Shown: positions 21,294 through 31,213 of the stretch, piece by piece
Layout: every line of letters starts with the position of its first letter
Numbering within the stretch: the first letter of the stretch is position 1
DNA from: Bacillota bacterium
GTDB taxonomy: Bacteria; Bacillota; Sulfobacillia; JAJZYS01; JAJZLH01
Reading direction: 5' to 3'
DNA: 64,000 nucleotides
Assembly: GCA_021827745.1 (NCBI GenBank)
Contig: JAKAUI010000018.1
Coordinates: 1 to 64,000 of the forward strand
The notes under the pieces: model-generated
Database searches by the model: none
What the model was told of the DNA's origin: nothing
Seen by the model: only the letters and a program-made list of their open reading frames with translations
Translations under genes and position numbers: made by a program

Positions 21294-22547
21294 CTACACC
21301 GTGCTGTCTCGGCCAATTTCTGGAATTTTCAAATCTGAAACAACTGCAGTGCGAACGCCGCTCTGTACCTGCGTCTCAGACGATGCCCACTCGAGCGCTG
21401 CACCAAGACGCCCCTCGTACCCCTCGTCGAGACGCTCATGGTCAGCGCCGTTTGGCGGCGGCCAGCCCAAACTGAGACAGACCACCCGAACGGCGGCCAG
21501 ATCCTCGCCGTTCGCCTGGGGAAGGAGCGGCCGGAACTGATCCAATGTCTTTTCCGCGTCCTCCTCGTCAGCCACCATCACCTCGCACAGCAAGAGCTCG
21601 GCCAGCGTGCCGGCCAGGGCCGCCTGATCATTGCGCCAGGTCTCCGCCAGGTTCTGCTTGAGCAGGTGCACCGACGTCTCCGGCTCGCCGAGCTGGCGGT
21701 ATAAGACGGCCAAGTTGTGCCGAGCACGTTGCCGTTGCGCCCTGTCAGACGCCCGATCGAGCAGTCTCCTGGCCATCGGCATCGCCGCCGTCGGGCCGTG
21801 TGCGGCCCAGGTCGCCACCATCTCCCCCAGCCGGCTTTCAAAGCCAGCACCGTGCCAGCCCAGAAGATGGCCAGCCTTGCGATACTCGCCGACCGCCTCC
21901 TGATAGGAGTGCAGACGGCTGAGCAGATGGCCGCGGGCGTAGTGCACCATCGCTCGGTCCTTCGGACGGTCACGACAGAAGCGCTCGGCCTTCGTCAGCC
22001 GATCGAGTGCCGCCTGGTACCGTCCGACGGCTCCAAGCGCCAGTGCATGGTTGAAGGCGCCCTTCAGCCGGCGCTCCGGACGGCCCTGACGCTCGTACGC
22101 CCGCTCCATGCGGGCGAACCAGAGACAGGCCTGTCTGGCCCGACCCTGTTTGAACCGCACGATGCCGGCCAGGCGGCAGAGCTCACCGGTGTAGCGTCCA
22201 TGGTAGGACTGGCGTCCGAGAGAAACGACCCGACCCAGGACCACCTCGGCCTCGCCTAGCCAGCCGGCGCCGATCAACTGCTCTGCCAGCTGCAGAAGCG
22301 AGTGGCAGCGCGACTCTCCGTCCAGGTGGGCAGCGAGCCACTGGCCGGGTTCGACGGCGAACAATCGCGTCGCCTCCACCAGGAGGCGGGCGCTCGGTAG
22401 CCGGATGCCAGCCTCGATGCCCTGCACATATCGTTGGCTTACCCCGAGCGCCCTTGCCACGTCCGAGGTCGCAAGGTTGTGGCTACGCCGCGCTGTCTTC
22501 CACCAGGCGGCTTGGCCAGCAGGCTGGGAGGCGAACAAAGCTGTCAT
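21294..22547 (-). CDS. XRE-type HTH regulator with TPR repeats
   Basis: N-terminal LATSDVARALGVSQRYVQGIEAGIRLPSARLLVEATRLF HTH followed by ~340 aa helical TPR-like region. Confidence 0.8.
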   Translation of the reverse strand: MTALFASQPAGQAAWWKTARRSHNLATSDVARALGVSQRYVQGIEAGIRLPSARLLVEATRLFAVEPGQWLAAHLDGESRCHSLLQLAEQLIGAGWLGEAEVVLGRVVSLGRQSYHGRYTGELCRLAGIVRFKQGRARQACLWFARMERAYERQGRPERRLKGAFNHALALGAVGRYQAALDRLTKAERFCRDRPKDRAMVHYARGHLLSRLHSYQEAVGEYRKAGHLLGWHGAGFESRLGEMVATWAAHGPTAAMPMARRLLDRASDRAQRQRARHNLAVLYRQLGEPETSVHLLKQNLAETWRNDQAALAGTLAELLLCEVMVADEEDAEKTLDQFRPLLPQANGEDLAAVRVVCLSLGWPPPNGADHERLDEGYEGRLGAALEWASSETQVQSGVRTAVVSDLKIPEIGRDSTV

Positions 22548-22623
22548 ATGCCTCCCTTGAGCCCTGGAGAGGTTCTGGTCGACGCTGATGGACGGAGCCG
22601 ATCACAGACGAGGGGGTCATCCG

Positions 22624-22788
22624 ATGGGGCACTGGCTTCGGCGCTCACTGGGTCTGTGCTTTGTATTGCTGCTTGCGATCTGTTCGCTGGCCGTCTCTTC
22701 GCATCCTGTCGCAAGCGCCACCTCGCATCGGATCGCTGCCGTCACGCTCACCGAACCGAACGGTCCCCTGCCGCCGCAGCCGATGTAG
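22624..22788 (+). CDS. Short exported peptide (54 aa), candidate signalling propeptide
   Basis: MGHWLRRSLGLCFVLLLAICSLAVSSHPVASATSHRIAAVTLTEPNGPLPPQPM; SD GAGGGGG; n/h-region plus AxA-type cleavage site; divergent to HTH-TPR gene. Confidence 0.6.
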   Translation: MGHWLRRSLGLCFVLLLAICSLAVSSHPVASATSHRIAAVTLTEPNGPLPPQPM

Positions 22789-23361
22789 GTGGCGAACATC
22801 CTGCTTGGCGCCAGCGGCGCCGTCAACGCCGTCAACCTGCCCCACTACGTCTGCGAGCTGTCGCGGCGCGGCCATGTTGTTCGCGTCATCCTGACCACAT
22901 CGGCCGAATCGTTCATCTCCCCGGCGGCTCTGCGCGCCAGCACCGGAGTGGATGTGCTCACTGACCGAGACTTCCTACCCGAGCTGACTGCCCACCATGT
23001 CGCGCTCGCTCACTGGAGCGAGATCTTGGCCGTGGCGCCGCTGACCGCCAACACGCTGGCCAAGCTTGCGCTCGGCATTGCCGATAACTTGCTGCTCGCC
23101 ACCGCCCTGACCAAGCCTCCGGCCGTGGTCGCTCCCTGCATGAACATCGCGACCTATCAGCACCCGGTGGTGCAGGGCCATCTGGACGCCCTCCGGCACT
23201 GGGGCGCGACCCTGCTTGCGCCGACGCTCTTTTCCATCACCCAGGAGACGAAGGGCCTGCGCATGGCCGGACCCCGCCAGCTCGGTCAGGCCATCGAAGA
23301 CTACCTCGCTGAGCGCACAGGCGACCGCCAAGAAAGCGATCCAATCACCGATACCCTCTAA
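22789..23361 (+). CDS. Flavoprotein of HFCD/phosphopantothenoylcysteine decarboxylase family
   Basis: ILLGASGAVNAVNLPHYVCELSRRGHVVRVILTTSAESFI; PLTANTLAKLALGIADNLLLATAL; APCMN; GTG start. Confidence 0.8.
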   Translation: MANILLGASGAVNAVNLPHYVCELSRRGHVVRVILTTSAESFISPAALRASTGVDVLTDRDFLPELTAHHVALAHWSEILAVAPLTANTLAKLALGIADNLLLATALTKPPAVVAPCMNIATYQHPVVQGHLDALRHWGATLLAPTLFSITQETKGLRMAGPRQLGQAIEDYLAERTGDRQESDPITDTL

Positions 23362-23650
23362 GACCAGGGCGCAATCGGGCCCAAGACACTCAGGTCGTGC
23401 GCACGCTCTCGCATCAGACGCGATGACTGGTGCACCGTAGCGCTAACCAGCCTTCTGTCTGTCCCGGTCTGGTTCGCTCCCGCACACCGACTGCAGCCCC
23501 GGTGTGCCATCGCCAAATGCTCCCTTACCGCTCCCCGTAGTCCTCTCAGTCCTTGGAAATAGACCCTCCCTGACCCGGCGGCACCAGCTGGAGGAGGTCC
23601 GCTGGTAGCAACGAAGCCTTGATCAGTAATTCGGATAGGGAGGCGAAACC

Positions 23651-24013
23651 ATGGCGCAAGTTACCGTTGAAGAGTCCGGTGTCAGCGTGCACCTCAGTCT
23701 GGGTGATGAGATTTTGGCCCTGCACGGCTCCTTGAACATCCCTTTTACCCACATCAGCGCCGTGTCCACAGATCGGGTTCCGGAAGCTCTCTTTCGCGGC
23801 TTCAAGATCGGAACCAATGTACCCGGAGTGAAGACGGCGGGCACCTTCATCACAGGAGACGGCATGATCTTCTACGACTTTCACGACCCGAGCCGCTGTC
23901 TCACCTTTGCGCTCAAACACGAGAAGTATGAACAGGTCGTGGTCGAGGTGGACAAAGACCAAGACCCCCAGGCCCTGGCCCAGACCATCCGGGCGCGGAT
24001 CAGCCAGGCCTAG
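23651..24013 (+). CDS. Hypothetical protein (PH-like fold suspected)
   Basis: 120 aa, SD GGGAGGCGAAACCATG. Confidence 0.6.
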   Translation: MAQVTVEESGVSVHLSLGDEILALHGSLNIPFTHISAVSTDRVPEALFRGFKIGTNVPGVKTAGTFITGDGMIFYDFHDPSRCLTFALKHEKYEQVVVEVDKDQDPQALAQTIRARISQA

Positions 24014-24105
24014 CATGCGCTGGTCTTGGCGCCTGCTGCAGCGGCAGGCGCACGGACCAGGCGGCGCGGCGTCTTGCTCCCAGTTTGGAGGGCGGGTATT
24101 TCTCC

Positions 24106-25593
24106 ATGTCCGCACCTGAACTCGGCCAAAGCGGAGCGGGCCGAGGCGAGGTCGAGGGGCTGACCTTCGATGGTCATCGCCTGATCGGCCCCGCCCGGGT
24201 GCGCTTTCGGGCCGGCGTGATCACCTCGGTTGAAGCGCTTCCTTTGGGACCCCAGCCGCGCACCATCTTGCCGGGTCTGATCGACGGCCATTTGCACCTC
24301 ACGTCCTACGCCGAGTCGCTGATCAGCCTCGACCTTTCCGGTCTGGCGCCTTCCGCCATTGTCTCCAAACTCGCCGATGCAGACCGCAGGACGGCTCCCG
24401 GTCGGTGGATACGGGCACACGGCGTCTTGGCCGCGAGCTGGCCGGAGGTCGCCGATCGAGCGGTGCTGGATCGGGTCACCGGCCAGCCCTGCGTGCTCTG
24501 GGCGACCGACCTGCACCGCCTGGTGCTCAATAGCCTGGCCATCGCCCATCTTGGCGTTGAGACATCTGCCTCACCCGACGGAGGCAGGATTGTCCGGGAT
24601 CAAAACGGCGCTGCCACAGGCGTGCTGGAAGAGAAGGCGGCCCAAGAGTTCTCCCGCCGCATTCCGCCCCTTTCGTCTGAGGAGATGCGCCAGGCGATCG
24701 GGACAGCCATCCAACGGTGCCAGGCGGCCGGCCTGGTCGGCGCCGCCTCCTACGAGACAGCGGCCGCTCTTCAGGAGCTGGCGGCAATGGGCGCCAACCC
24801 TTCATTTGCCCTGCGCCTCTTCCAGTACAGCGAGGAGGTCTCCTTGACCGACCGACCGGGGAGCCTGGCGGCGGAGCTTCCGATCATAGGGGCGAAGCTG
24901 TTCTTGGACGGCACCTTGGGATCGCGCACTGCCTGGATGAAGGAGCCCTTCTCAGACTTTGGCGGCCACGGCATCCGCCGGATGCCCGAAGACGCACCCT
25001 CTCTCGTATCGTCCCTGCGCCAGCGCGGCTATACGGTGTCGCTGCATGCGATCGGGGATGCGGCCTTTTCGGCGGCCCTTGATCTCTTGGCCGGTGAGAT
25101 GGGGCGCATCGAACACATCCAGCTGGTTGACCCAGCCGACCTGGATCGGATCACGCCGCAGCTGATTGCCAGCGTTCAGCCCGCCCATCTGGTCGACGAC
25201 CGGGACGTGGCCGAAGCCGCCTGGGGAGTGCGCATCCGCTACGCCTACCCCTACCGCTCGCTCTGGCAGCATGGGGCGACGCTGGTCTTCGGCTCGGACG
25301 CGCCGGTCGTGCCGCCCGATCCGCTGGTCGGTCTGAAGATGGCCGTCGACCGGCGACTGGGAGACGAGGCCTTGTTCGGGCCCGATCAGGCGCTGCCACT
25401 TGAGGTGGCGCTGGCCGCCTACACCAGCGGGCCGGCCCGCACCCTTGGCATCGGCTCCGGGGCGATCGCGCCTGGCCTACCCGCCACCCTGACCGTGGTC
25501 GAGGGAGACCTCAGCCATGAGGCGGGGCGGAGGGCGGCGACCATCGGAGCAACCGTCGTGGCCGGCGAGGCTGTCTACGGGCGCCTGCCCTAG
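24106..25593 (+). CDS. Amidohydrolase (YtcJ-like)
   Basis: ILPGLIDGHLHL; VSLHAIGDAAFSAALD; VFGSDAPVVPPDPLVGLKMAV. Confidence 0.85.
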   Translation: MSAPELGQSGAGRGEVEGLTFDGHRLIGPARVRFRAGVITSVEALPLGPQPRTILPGLIDGHLHLTSYAESLISLDLSGLAPSAIVSKLADADRRTAPGRWIRAHGVLAASWPEVADRAVLDRVTGQPCVLWATDLHRLVLNSLAIAHLGVETSASPDGGRIVRDQNGAATGVLEEKAAQEFSRRIPPLSSEEMRQAIGTAIQRCQAAGLVGAASYETAAALQELAAMGANPSFALRLFQYSEEVSLTDRPGSLAAELPIIGAKLFLDGTLGSRTAWMKEPFSDFGGHGIRRMPEDAPSLVSSLRQRGYTVSLHAIGDAAFSAALDLLAGEMGRIEHIQLVDPADLDRITPQLIASVQPAHLVDDRDVAEAAWGVRIRYAYPYRSLWQHGATLVFGSDAPVVPPDPLVGLKMAVDRRLGDEALFGPDQALPLEVALAAYTSGPARTLGIGSGAIAPGLPATLTVVEGDLSHEAGRRAATIGATVVAGEAVYGRLP

Positions 25594-25596
25594 CCT

Positions 25597-26142
25597 TCAG
25601 GCCGGCAGTTTCTCACGGATCTCGACACCCTTTAAGATCACGTCCTCGACCGGACGGGACCGCTCGCCGGAGGGGCCTGGGCGAACGGCCACCTGGTCGA
25701 TCGCCTGGACTGTGTCCTGGCCAGACGAGACAACACCAAACACGCTGTAATTGGGGTGCTGGTTCAGCCCCTTGGCGCTGGGACCGGAGCAGATGAAAAA
25801 CTGGGAGCCGTTGGTGTTGGGTCCGGCGTTGGCCATCGCCACCACGCCTACGTCATAGGGGCGGACGGGCGGCAGTTCGTCTGCAAAGCGGTATCCGGGG
25901 CTTCCGGCTCCTGTACCGGTCGGGTCGCCGGTTTGAACCATGAAGCCGGACACCACCCGGTGAAAGGTGATGTTGTCGTAGAAGTGATCTCTGGCCAGGG
26001 CCACGAAGTTGTTGACCGTGTTCGGGGCCTCTGTGGCCAGGAGCTCGACGGTCAGGTCGCCCTTCGACGTGTGCAGCACAGCCTCATAGCTCGCCCCTGG
26101 GGTCAGCTGCAGGGGATGAGGGGCCGGGTATGACTTGGACAA
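25597..26142 (-). CDS. Cyclophilin-type peptidyl-prolyl cis-trans isomerase
   Basis: ITFHRVVSGFMVQTGDPTGTGAGSPGYRFADE; NTNGSQFFI. Confidence 0.93.
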   Translation of the reverse strand: MSKSYPAPHPLQLTPGASYEAVLHTSKGDLTVELLATEAPNTVNNFVALARDHFYDNITFHRVVSGFMVQTGDPTGTGAGSPGYRFADELPPVRPYDVGVVAMANAGPNTNGSQFFICSGPSAKGLNQHPNYSVFGVVSSGQDTVQAIDQVAVRPGPSGERSRPVEDVILKGVEIREKLPA

Positions 26143-26296
26143 GGGTGCATCTCCCTTCAGGATGTCTGAGGCAAGATCCTCGTCTGCCTCACCGTACCAG
26201 AAGCGAAACGGCCAGGGCGAATCGTCAACGCTGCGACCATCCTTCCGACGATCGAGAACGACAGCGCGCTCCAGCGACTGGCCATCTGGCGGACCA

Positions 26297-26728
26297 CTAT
26301 TTTTTACCTAGTTGCTGCAGGTACTGGCCAGGCGTCTCCACGCGCACACCTGCGCAGGACGCCACCGGGAAGTGTCGACTGTTGCCTGTGACAATCACCG
26401 CATACGGCTGCACGGAAGAGGCAACTTCGAGGAACCTACAGTCATCAGGATCGGGCAGAAGAAGAGCCCATGGCAAGGTGGCGACAGCAATCGCGTCCCG
26501 AGAGAGCGCCTCCAGCACGAACTCGACCAGAGTCGGGTTGAACCCAAACCTCGGCCTCAACAGGACATCGCGATACTCCGTCAATATGCGGGCATCGAGC
26601 GCAATCGTTACATCAGTGCGCAACACAGCCGAAAGCACTCGTGCCGGCGAATGGTCCGCCTTCAATAGTCCTGAGACAACGACGTTCGTGTCCAGAACGA
26701 CGACGGGCGTTATGATCTCTGACCCCAT
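26297..26728 (-). CDS. PIN-domain toxin (putative type II TA toxin)
   Basis: VVVLDTNVVVSGLLKADHSPARVL; LPDPDDCRFLEVA; ATG immediately follows antitoxin stop. Confidence 0.8.
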   Translation of the reverse strand: MGSEIITPVVVLDTNVVVSGLLKADHSPARVLSAVLRTDVTIALDARILTEYRDVLLRPRFGFNPTLVEFVLEALSRDAIAVATLPWALLLPDPDDCRFLEVASSVQPYAVIVTGNSRHFPVASCAGVRVETPGQYLQQLGKK

Positions 26729-27016
26729 TCAGGCCCCTTTGCGCTCTGCGCGGGCAGACGCAATTTCGGAGTCAATCTCAAGATCGGACAAGCGGTCCAG
26801 CCCACGTCGCGCCGCTACGCTCTGCAGTTCCGCCATTGCGAGTGCAGCCCTAGCTTGGCGCTGGGCCCTCAGCACGAGGTCAACGGATTCGGCGCTCACG
26901 GGAGTAAGAACGGCAACTGGTGTTCCGTTTGAAGTCACGACGACCTCGCTGCGATCGAGTTCTCCGAGGATCTTCGCCGACTGGCTGCGCAACTCACGCA
27001 CAGATACAAACCGCAT
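26729..27016 (-). CDS. Phd/YefM-like antitoxin
   Basis: MRFVSVRELRSQSAKILGELDRSEVVVTSNGTPVAVLTPV...; internal start of ORF 26729..27700 with SD GGAGGTG. Confidence 0.78.
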   Translation of the reverse strand: MRFVSVRELRSQSAKILGELDRSEVVVTSNGTPVAVLTPVSAESVDLVLRAQRQARAALAMAELQSVAARRGLDRLSDLEIDSEIASARAERKGA

Positions 27017-27466
27017 TGTGTACACCTCCGTGTACGCATATGTTAACACGTTTTTCGTCCGGGTGTTTGCTTTATTGCTTTTCACTGATACTTCCGCACT
27101 CTCGTGGCCGGATCGGGGCCTCGTCGCGTCGAGCCCGAGTGTCCAGGCTGGGCGAGGAATCTCTGACCGAGGGATCCGGCCGGAACTGGGACATGGGATC
27201 TGAGGGCCGGACTGAGGTCTGGTGCGGGCATGGCGACTCAACTTGCTCGGCGCAGCACACGTGGCCCCGTGGGGCGCGCCGTTGCGCACCCGGCGGACGT
27301 CTCCTAGTTCAGGCCCACGACTCCGCCAGCCTCCCGTCTGCCTGCACCTGCAGTTGCTTCCGGAACGCTGAGGCCTAAGGATAGGACTGTAGCAGTCAGA
27401 ATGGGTCCGTGGCCCATGGAACCGCCCCATTTGTTTTCGTCTCCACGTCCTCAGGGGGCTACCATC

Positions 27467-28159
27467 ATGAAGCCTGTCTTGCCCAAGGAGCCGGAAGTCC
27501 CCCCACTGGAGCCTGATCAGGTCTCTCGCTTGACGGACATCGTCTTCCTTCCGGAAGTGAAGCCCACTCCGTGCGACATCGTCTTTGTCTTCTCCGGCAC
27601 GCACCCAGGTCACTGGGAGCAGGCCGCTCGGGCGTACCACACCGGGATGGGCAAGACCGTCATTGTGACCGGAGGTACGAGCCCGACCGGTGTGAAGCAT
27701 TCTTCATGGGCGGATCCTACCGAGCCGGAGTCCGTCGTGATTGTGAGAGAACTCACCAGGCGCGGGGTGCCGCCCTCCGACATCGTCTCGGAGTCGCGAT
27801 CCCGGAACACCTTGGAGAACGTGCTGTTCGCACAGATGGCGTTCGACTTCTCCGGTGTTCGAAGCGCGGCCTTCGTATGGAAGAACCACGCCGCAGGGCG
27901 ACAATTTCGGACATTCGCTCAGCACGTGTCCTCGGCCATTCGCCCGGTCCCATTCGGCTTCGACGCCGAGTACGAGGGCCAGCGGGTGGGTCGCGACAAT
28001 TGGATGGCGAGCGAGATAGGAAGGCGCAGAGTATTCGGAGAGTATCTGCGCATCGTCCACTACGGGCGTCAGGGGCAGTTGCTGCCTCTCGTCAGCGAAA
28101 TCGAAGAGCTAAGCTCGTTCGTCGACCTCAATCTCGGTCACGGGGATGGGACGGGATAA
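27467..28159 (+). CDS. YdcF/DUF218-like protein
   Basis: CDIVFVFSGTHPGHWEQAARAYHTGMGKTVIVTGGT; ESRSRNTLENVLFA. Confidence 0.7.
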   Translation: MKPVLPKEPEVPPLEPDQVSRLTDIVFLPEVKPTPCDIVFVFSGTHPGHWEQAARAYHTGMGKTVIVTGGTSPTGVKHSSWADPTEPESVVIVRELTRRGVPPSDIVSESRSRNTLENVLFAQMAFDFSGVRSAAFVWKNHAAGRQFRTFAQHVSSAIRPVPFGFDAEYEGQRVGRDNWMASEIGRRRVFGEYLRIVHYGRQGQLLPLVSEIEELSSFVDLNLGHGDGTG

Positions 28160-28261
28160 CCCTTCCGGGTCGCGATAGGATGCTCATGCCCCAACACGTC
28201 TCTGCGAGTCTCGGCTGCTGTCGAGTCCTGATCTGGCGAGGATGAACCCCTCTCAAGGACA

Positions 28262-28292
28262 AAACCCGCTGTCCCTTTCGGGCAGCGGGTTT
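28262..28292 (-). terminator. Intrinsic terminator of tRNA operon
   Basis: AAACCCGCTG / CAGCGGGTTT stem following tRNA-Lys on minus strand. Confidence 0.7.
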
Positions 28293-28297
28293 CAATC

Positions 28298-28373
<76 letters not shown>

Positions 28374-28384
28374 AATTCTGACAA

Positions 28385-28461
28385 TGGTAGCGGCGGCTGG
28401 ATTCGAACCAGCGACACTACGGGTATGAACCGTATGCTCTGACCAACTGAGCTACGCCGCC
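28385..28461 (-). tRNA. tRNA-Met(CAT), elongator
   Basis: GGCGGCGTAGCTCAGTTGGTCAGAGCATACGGTTCATACCCGTAG...CCGCCGCTACCA. Confidence 0.93.
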
Positions 28462-28467
28462 AAAAAC

Positions 28468-28544
<77 letters not shown>

Positions 28545-28585
28545 ATGTTGGCAGGGGAAATTATAGTGTGCGGCCGAGAGCAGCG

Positions 28586-29539
28586 TCAAGCCGCCGAGAA
28601 TGACGACAGGGCATCGGCCATCACCTGGAGGTGAACGGCAGCGTCAGCCTCGATGCCGACCTCGATCGTTGGCTCGTCGCTGTGAAACCCACGCACATCG
28701 ACCACGGTGGCTCCCTCTGTGATCTCGCCCCTAGTCTCGACATCGACCGGATAGGCCGTCGTGCGCAAGGACAGCGGATAGACGGCAGCCACAGCCGCCA
28801 CTGCGTCGTGGATCGGAGAGCGGTCGGTGCCCGCCTCGTGCTCGTGGAAGGTTACGTAGAAGTCGAGCATCTTGGCGGCCGTGTCTGCCACCCGATTGCC
28901 AAAGGTCCGATACTGGGCGAGCGTCGTTCGGTCAAGCGCCACCTGGTGGGTCACGTTCAACCCCACCATCACAAACGGCACCCCAGACCGGATCACCTGG
29001 CGGGCGGCCTCGGGATCAGCCCAGGCGTTGTACTCGGCACAAGCCGTCACATTCCCAAATCCGGTCGAGCCACCCATCCAGACGATGCGCTCGATGTGCG
29101 GGCGGATCTCGGGATGCTCGTGCAGCGCCACCGCTACGTTGGTCAGGGGTGCAGTCGCCAGCAAGATGGCCCGGGGCACCGACATGAGCTTTTCGACCAT
29201 GAGCGCGATACCGCCGCCGACCGCTTCGTGCACCGTCGGCCTGGGCAGGTTGATGTTGCCGAGTCCATCTCGGCCGTGCACCTCTTCTGCCGAGACGAGC
29301 GTCTTCACGAGCGGGCCGGCCCGACCGGCCGCCACCGGAATCTCTTGGCGGCCGCACAGCTCCAGGATGCGGCGGGCGTTTTCCGAGGTCAGTTCGACCG
29401 GCACATTTCCGCCCACGGTTGAGATTCCGAATAGCTCCACGCCAGGTGTGCCCAAGAGCACCATCAGGGCGAAGGCGTCATCGATGCCGGGATCGCAGTC
29501 CAAGAAGATCGGAAGCCGATCTTGTCCATAACTCGCCAC
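28586..29539 (-). CDS. Inosine/uridine-preferring nucleoside hydrolase
   Basis: PIFLDCDPGIDDAFALMVLLGTPGVELFGISTVGGNV; GTG start inferred from SD GGGGAGAG. Confidence 0.88.
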   Translation of the reverse strand: MASYGQDRLPIFLDCDPGIDDAFALMVLLGTPGVELFGISTVGGNVPVELTSENARRILELCGRQEIPVAAGRAGPLVKTLVSAEEVHGRDGLGNINLPRPTVHEAVGGGIALMVEKLMSVPRAILLATAPLTNVAVALHEHPEIRPHIERIVWMGGSTGFGNVTACAEYNAWADPEAARQVIRSGVPFVMVGLNVTHQVALDRTTLAQYRTFGNRVADTAAKMLDFYVTFHEHEAGTDRSPIHDAVAAVAAVYPLSLRTTAYPVDVETRGEITEGATVVDVRGFHSDEPTIEVGIEADAAVHLQVMADALSSFSAA

Positions 29540-29631
29540 AGCGGCTCTCCCCTTTCGCGCCCGGCCGTGACTACAATAGCAGGTGTGGTGCCCTTTTCCA
29601 CAGCGTACCACCAGGAGAGGAGGGGCTGAGC

Positions 29632-30426
29632 GTGCCCGTTAGCCCGCGGCGTGCCCTGGTCACCGGCGCGTCGAGCGGTATTGGGCGTCAGATCGCCCTG
29701 TCCCTGGCTGGGCGCGGCTATGACCTGATCCTCGATGGCCGAGACGGCGTCCGGCTGGGCCACACAGCCGACCTCTGCCGCGAGTCTGGCCGTCAGGTGG
29801 TGGCCCTCACCCATGATCTGTTGCGATGGGACTCGGTGGCTGAGCTGGTGGCCGCCTGCAATCTGGGTGGCCGACTGGACCTTCTGGTGAACAACGCTGG
29901 TCTCGGCATGTCAGGGAGGATCCCAGACGTTCGGGACGATCTGGTCGAATCGCTCTTTCGACTGAACGTCCTGGTCCCGGTGTCGCTCGTCCGCCAGCTC
30001 TATCCCCTGCTCAAGGCGAGTTCCGGCACCATTGTCAACGTCAGTTCGGTCGTCGGCATCGTGCCGCTCCCCTTCTCCGGGGTGTACAGCGCCACCAAAT
30101 TCGCAGTCACGGCCTTCTCCCGCACCTTGCGCGCCGAGGTTCGCCGCGACAACATCCGGGTGATCACGCTCTATCCGGGCAGCACGGCCACATCGTTCAT
30201 CCCAAACCGTCTCTCCAACCAGGAGCCGGATCTGGAGCGACTGCCGAGGGTGCCGTCTGTGCCGGCCGAGCGCGTGTCCCAAGCCCTGATGAAGGCCCTG
30301 GACGGCAGTCGCCAGGAGGTCTTCGTGACCTCCAGCGACGCCGTGCTCGCCACCCTGGCCCGCATCTTCCCCTGGCTGGCCGATCGAGCGACCGCTTCGA
30401 TCGCCCGTCGCATCGACCACCACTGA
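29632..30426 (+). CDS. SDR-family oxidoreductase
   Basis: ALVTGASSGIGRQIA; LVNNAGLGMSG; YSATKFAV. Confidence 0.88.
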   Translation: MPVSPRRALVTGASSGIGRQIALSLAGRGYDLILDGRDGVRLGHTADLCRESGRQVVALTHDLLRWDSVAELVAACNLGGRLDLLVNNAGLGMSGRIPDVRDDLVESLFRLNVLVPVSLVRQLYPLLKASSGTIVNVSSVVGIVPLPFSGVYSATKFAVTAFSRTLRAEVRRDNIRVITLYPGSTATSFIPNRLSNQEPDLERLPRVPSVPAERVSQALMKALDGSRQEVFVTSSDAVLATLARIFPWLADRATASIARRIDHH

Positions 30427-30501
30427 CCCAAGTACGTCGACCCTTCGGCCCGCTCTGACCGCCCGCCTCATGTCGAAGCCGCAGACTGCCAGGAACGAAG
30501 C

Positions 30502-30540
30502 GAAGCGGGGCCCGGTCAACCCGGGCCCCGCTTCATCTTT
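30502..30540. terminator. Bidirectional intrinsic terminator between convergent genes
   Basis: GAAGCGGGGCCCGG TCAAC CCGGGCCCCGCTTC, 14-bp perfect stem. Confidence 0.85.
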
Positions 30541-30550
30541 GTTCCGATTC

Positions 30551-30820
30551 TCAGTTCCGAGCTCTGGGCTCGCGCTCCTTGGCCTCGTTGACCACAATCG
30601 TGCGGCCACCCCACTGGGCGTTGTTCATCGCCTCGATCACCGCTTCGGCCTTGTCGGCCGGCACCTCAACAAAACCAAATCCTCTCGAGCGGCCGGTCTC
30701 ACGGTCCGAGATGACGCGGGCGGAGATGATCTCTGCGCCGCCATGCTCGCTGAACACCTGGAGCAGTTCGGAACTCTCGACAGTCCAGGGCAGGTTGCCC
30801 ACGAATAGGGTCTTGGTCAC
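30551..30820 (-). CDS. RRM-type RNA-binding protein
   Basis: TLFVGNLPW (RNP2) and RSRGFGFVEV (RNP1). Confidence 0.92.
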   Translation of the reverse strand: MTKTLFVGNLPWTVESSELLQVFSEHGGAEIISARVISDRETGRSRGFGFVEVPADKAEAVIEAMNNAQWGGRTIVVNEAKEREPRARN

Positions 30821-31213
30821 GCCTCACACTCCCGCACCATAGTTGCATGGGACCACTCAGATGACGGTCTGCCATACACGACGGGATTGTACGGCGCAGG
30901 GTTCGGCTTTGGCAAGCGTCGGTCAGCGGCACCAAGACCGGCACCCTTCCCCGAGTCAGGAAGCCGCGTACTGGCCCCTTGCGGAGCCCTCACAGCCCGC
31001 CGTTCACGGGCGGCCTCCTTGGCCGTAGAGCCCCCAATTCGGCCCCCTGTCTGGATCCCGGCGCTGACGCAGGCAGCGAGCTCAGACGCGCAGGAACGCC
31101 ACAGCGAAAGGCGAAACTCCGGGCAGTCGAATTTCGGTGAAGGGAGGGATTGGCGCGCAGCCTCCGATTCCGCTCCGTTCGTTCCATCGAATCTGGTGGG
31201 GAGGCATCTGACT

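Noticed and set aside
22624-23361. EpiD-type lantibiotic cluster (peptide + HFCD decarboxylase)
   Set aside because: Peptide has no C-terminal Cys and no Ser/Thr/Cys-rich core; no LanB/C/M or transporter gene nearby.
26130-27203. 357-aa plus-strand ORF across the TA locus
   Set aside because: Ser/Arg-rich shadow of the PIN and Phd genes, which have clear family motifs.
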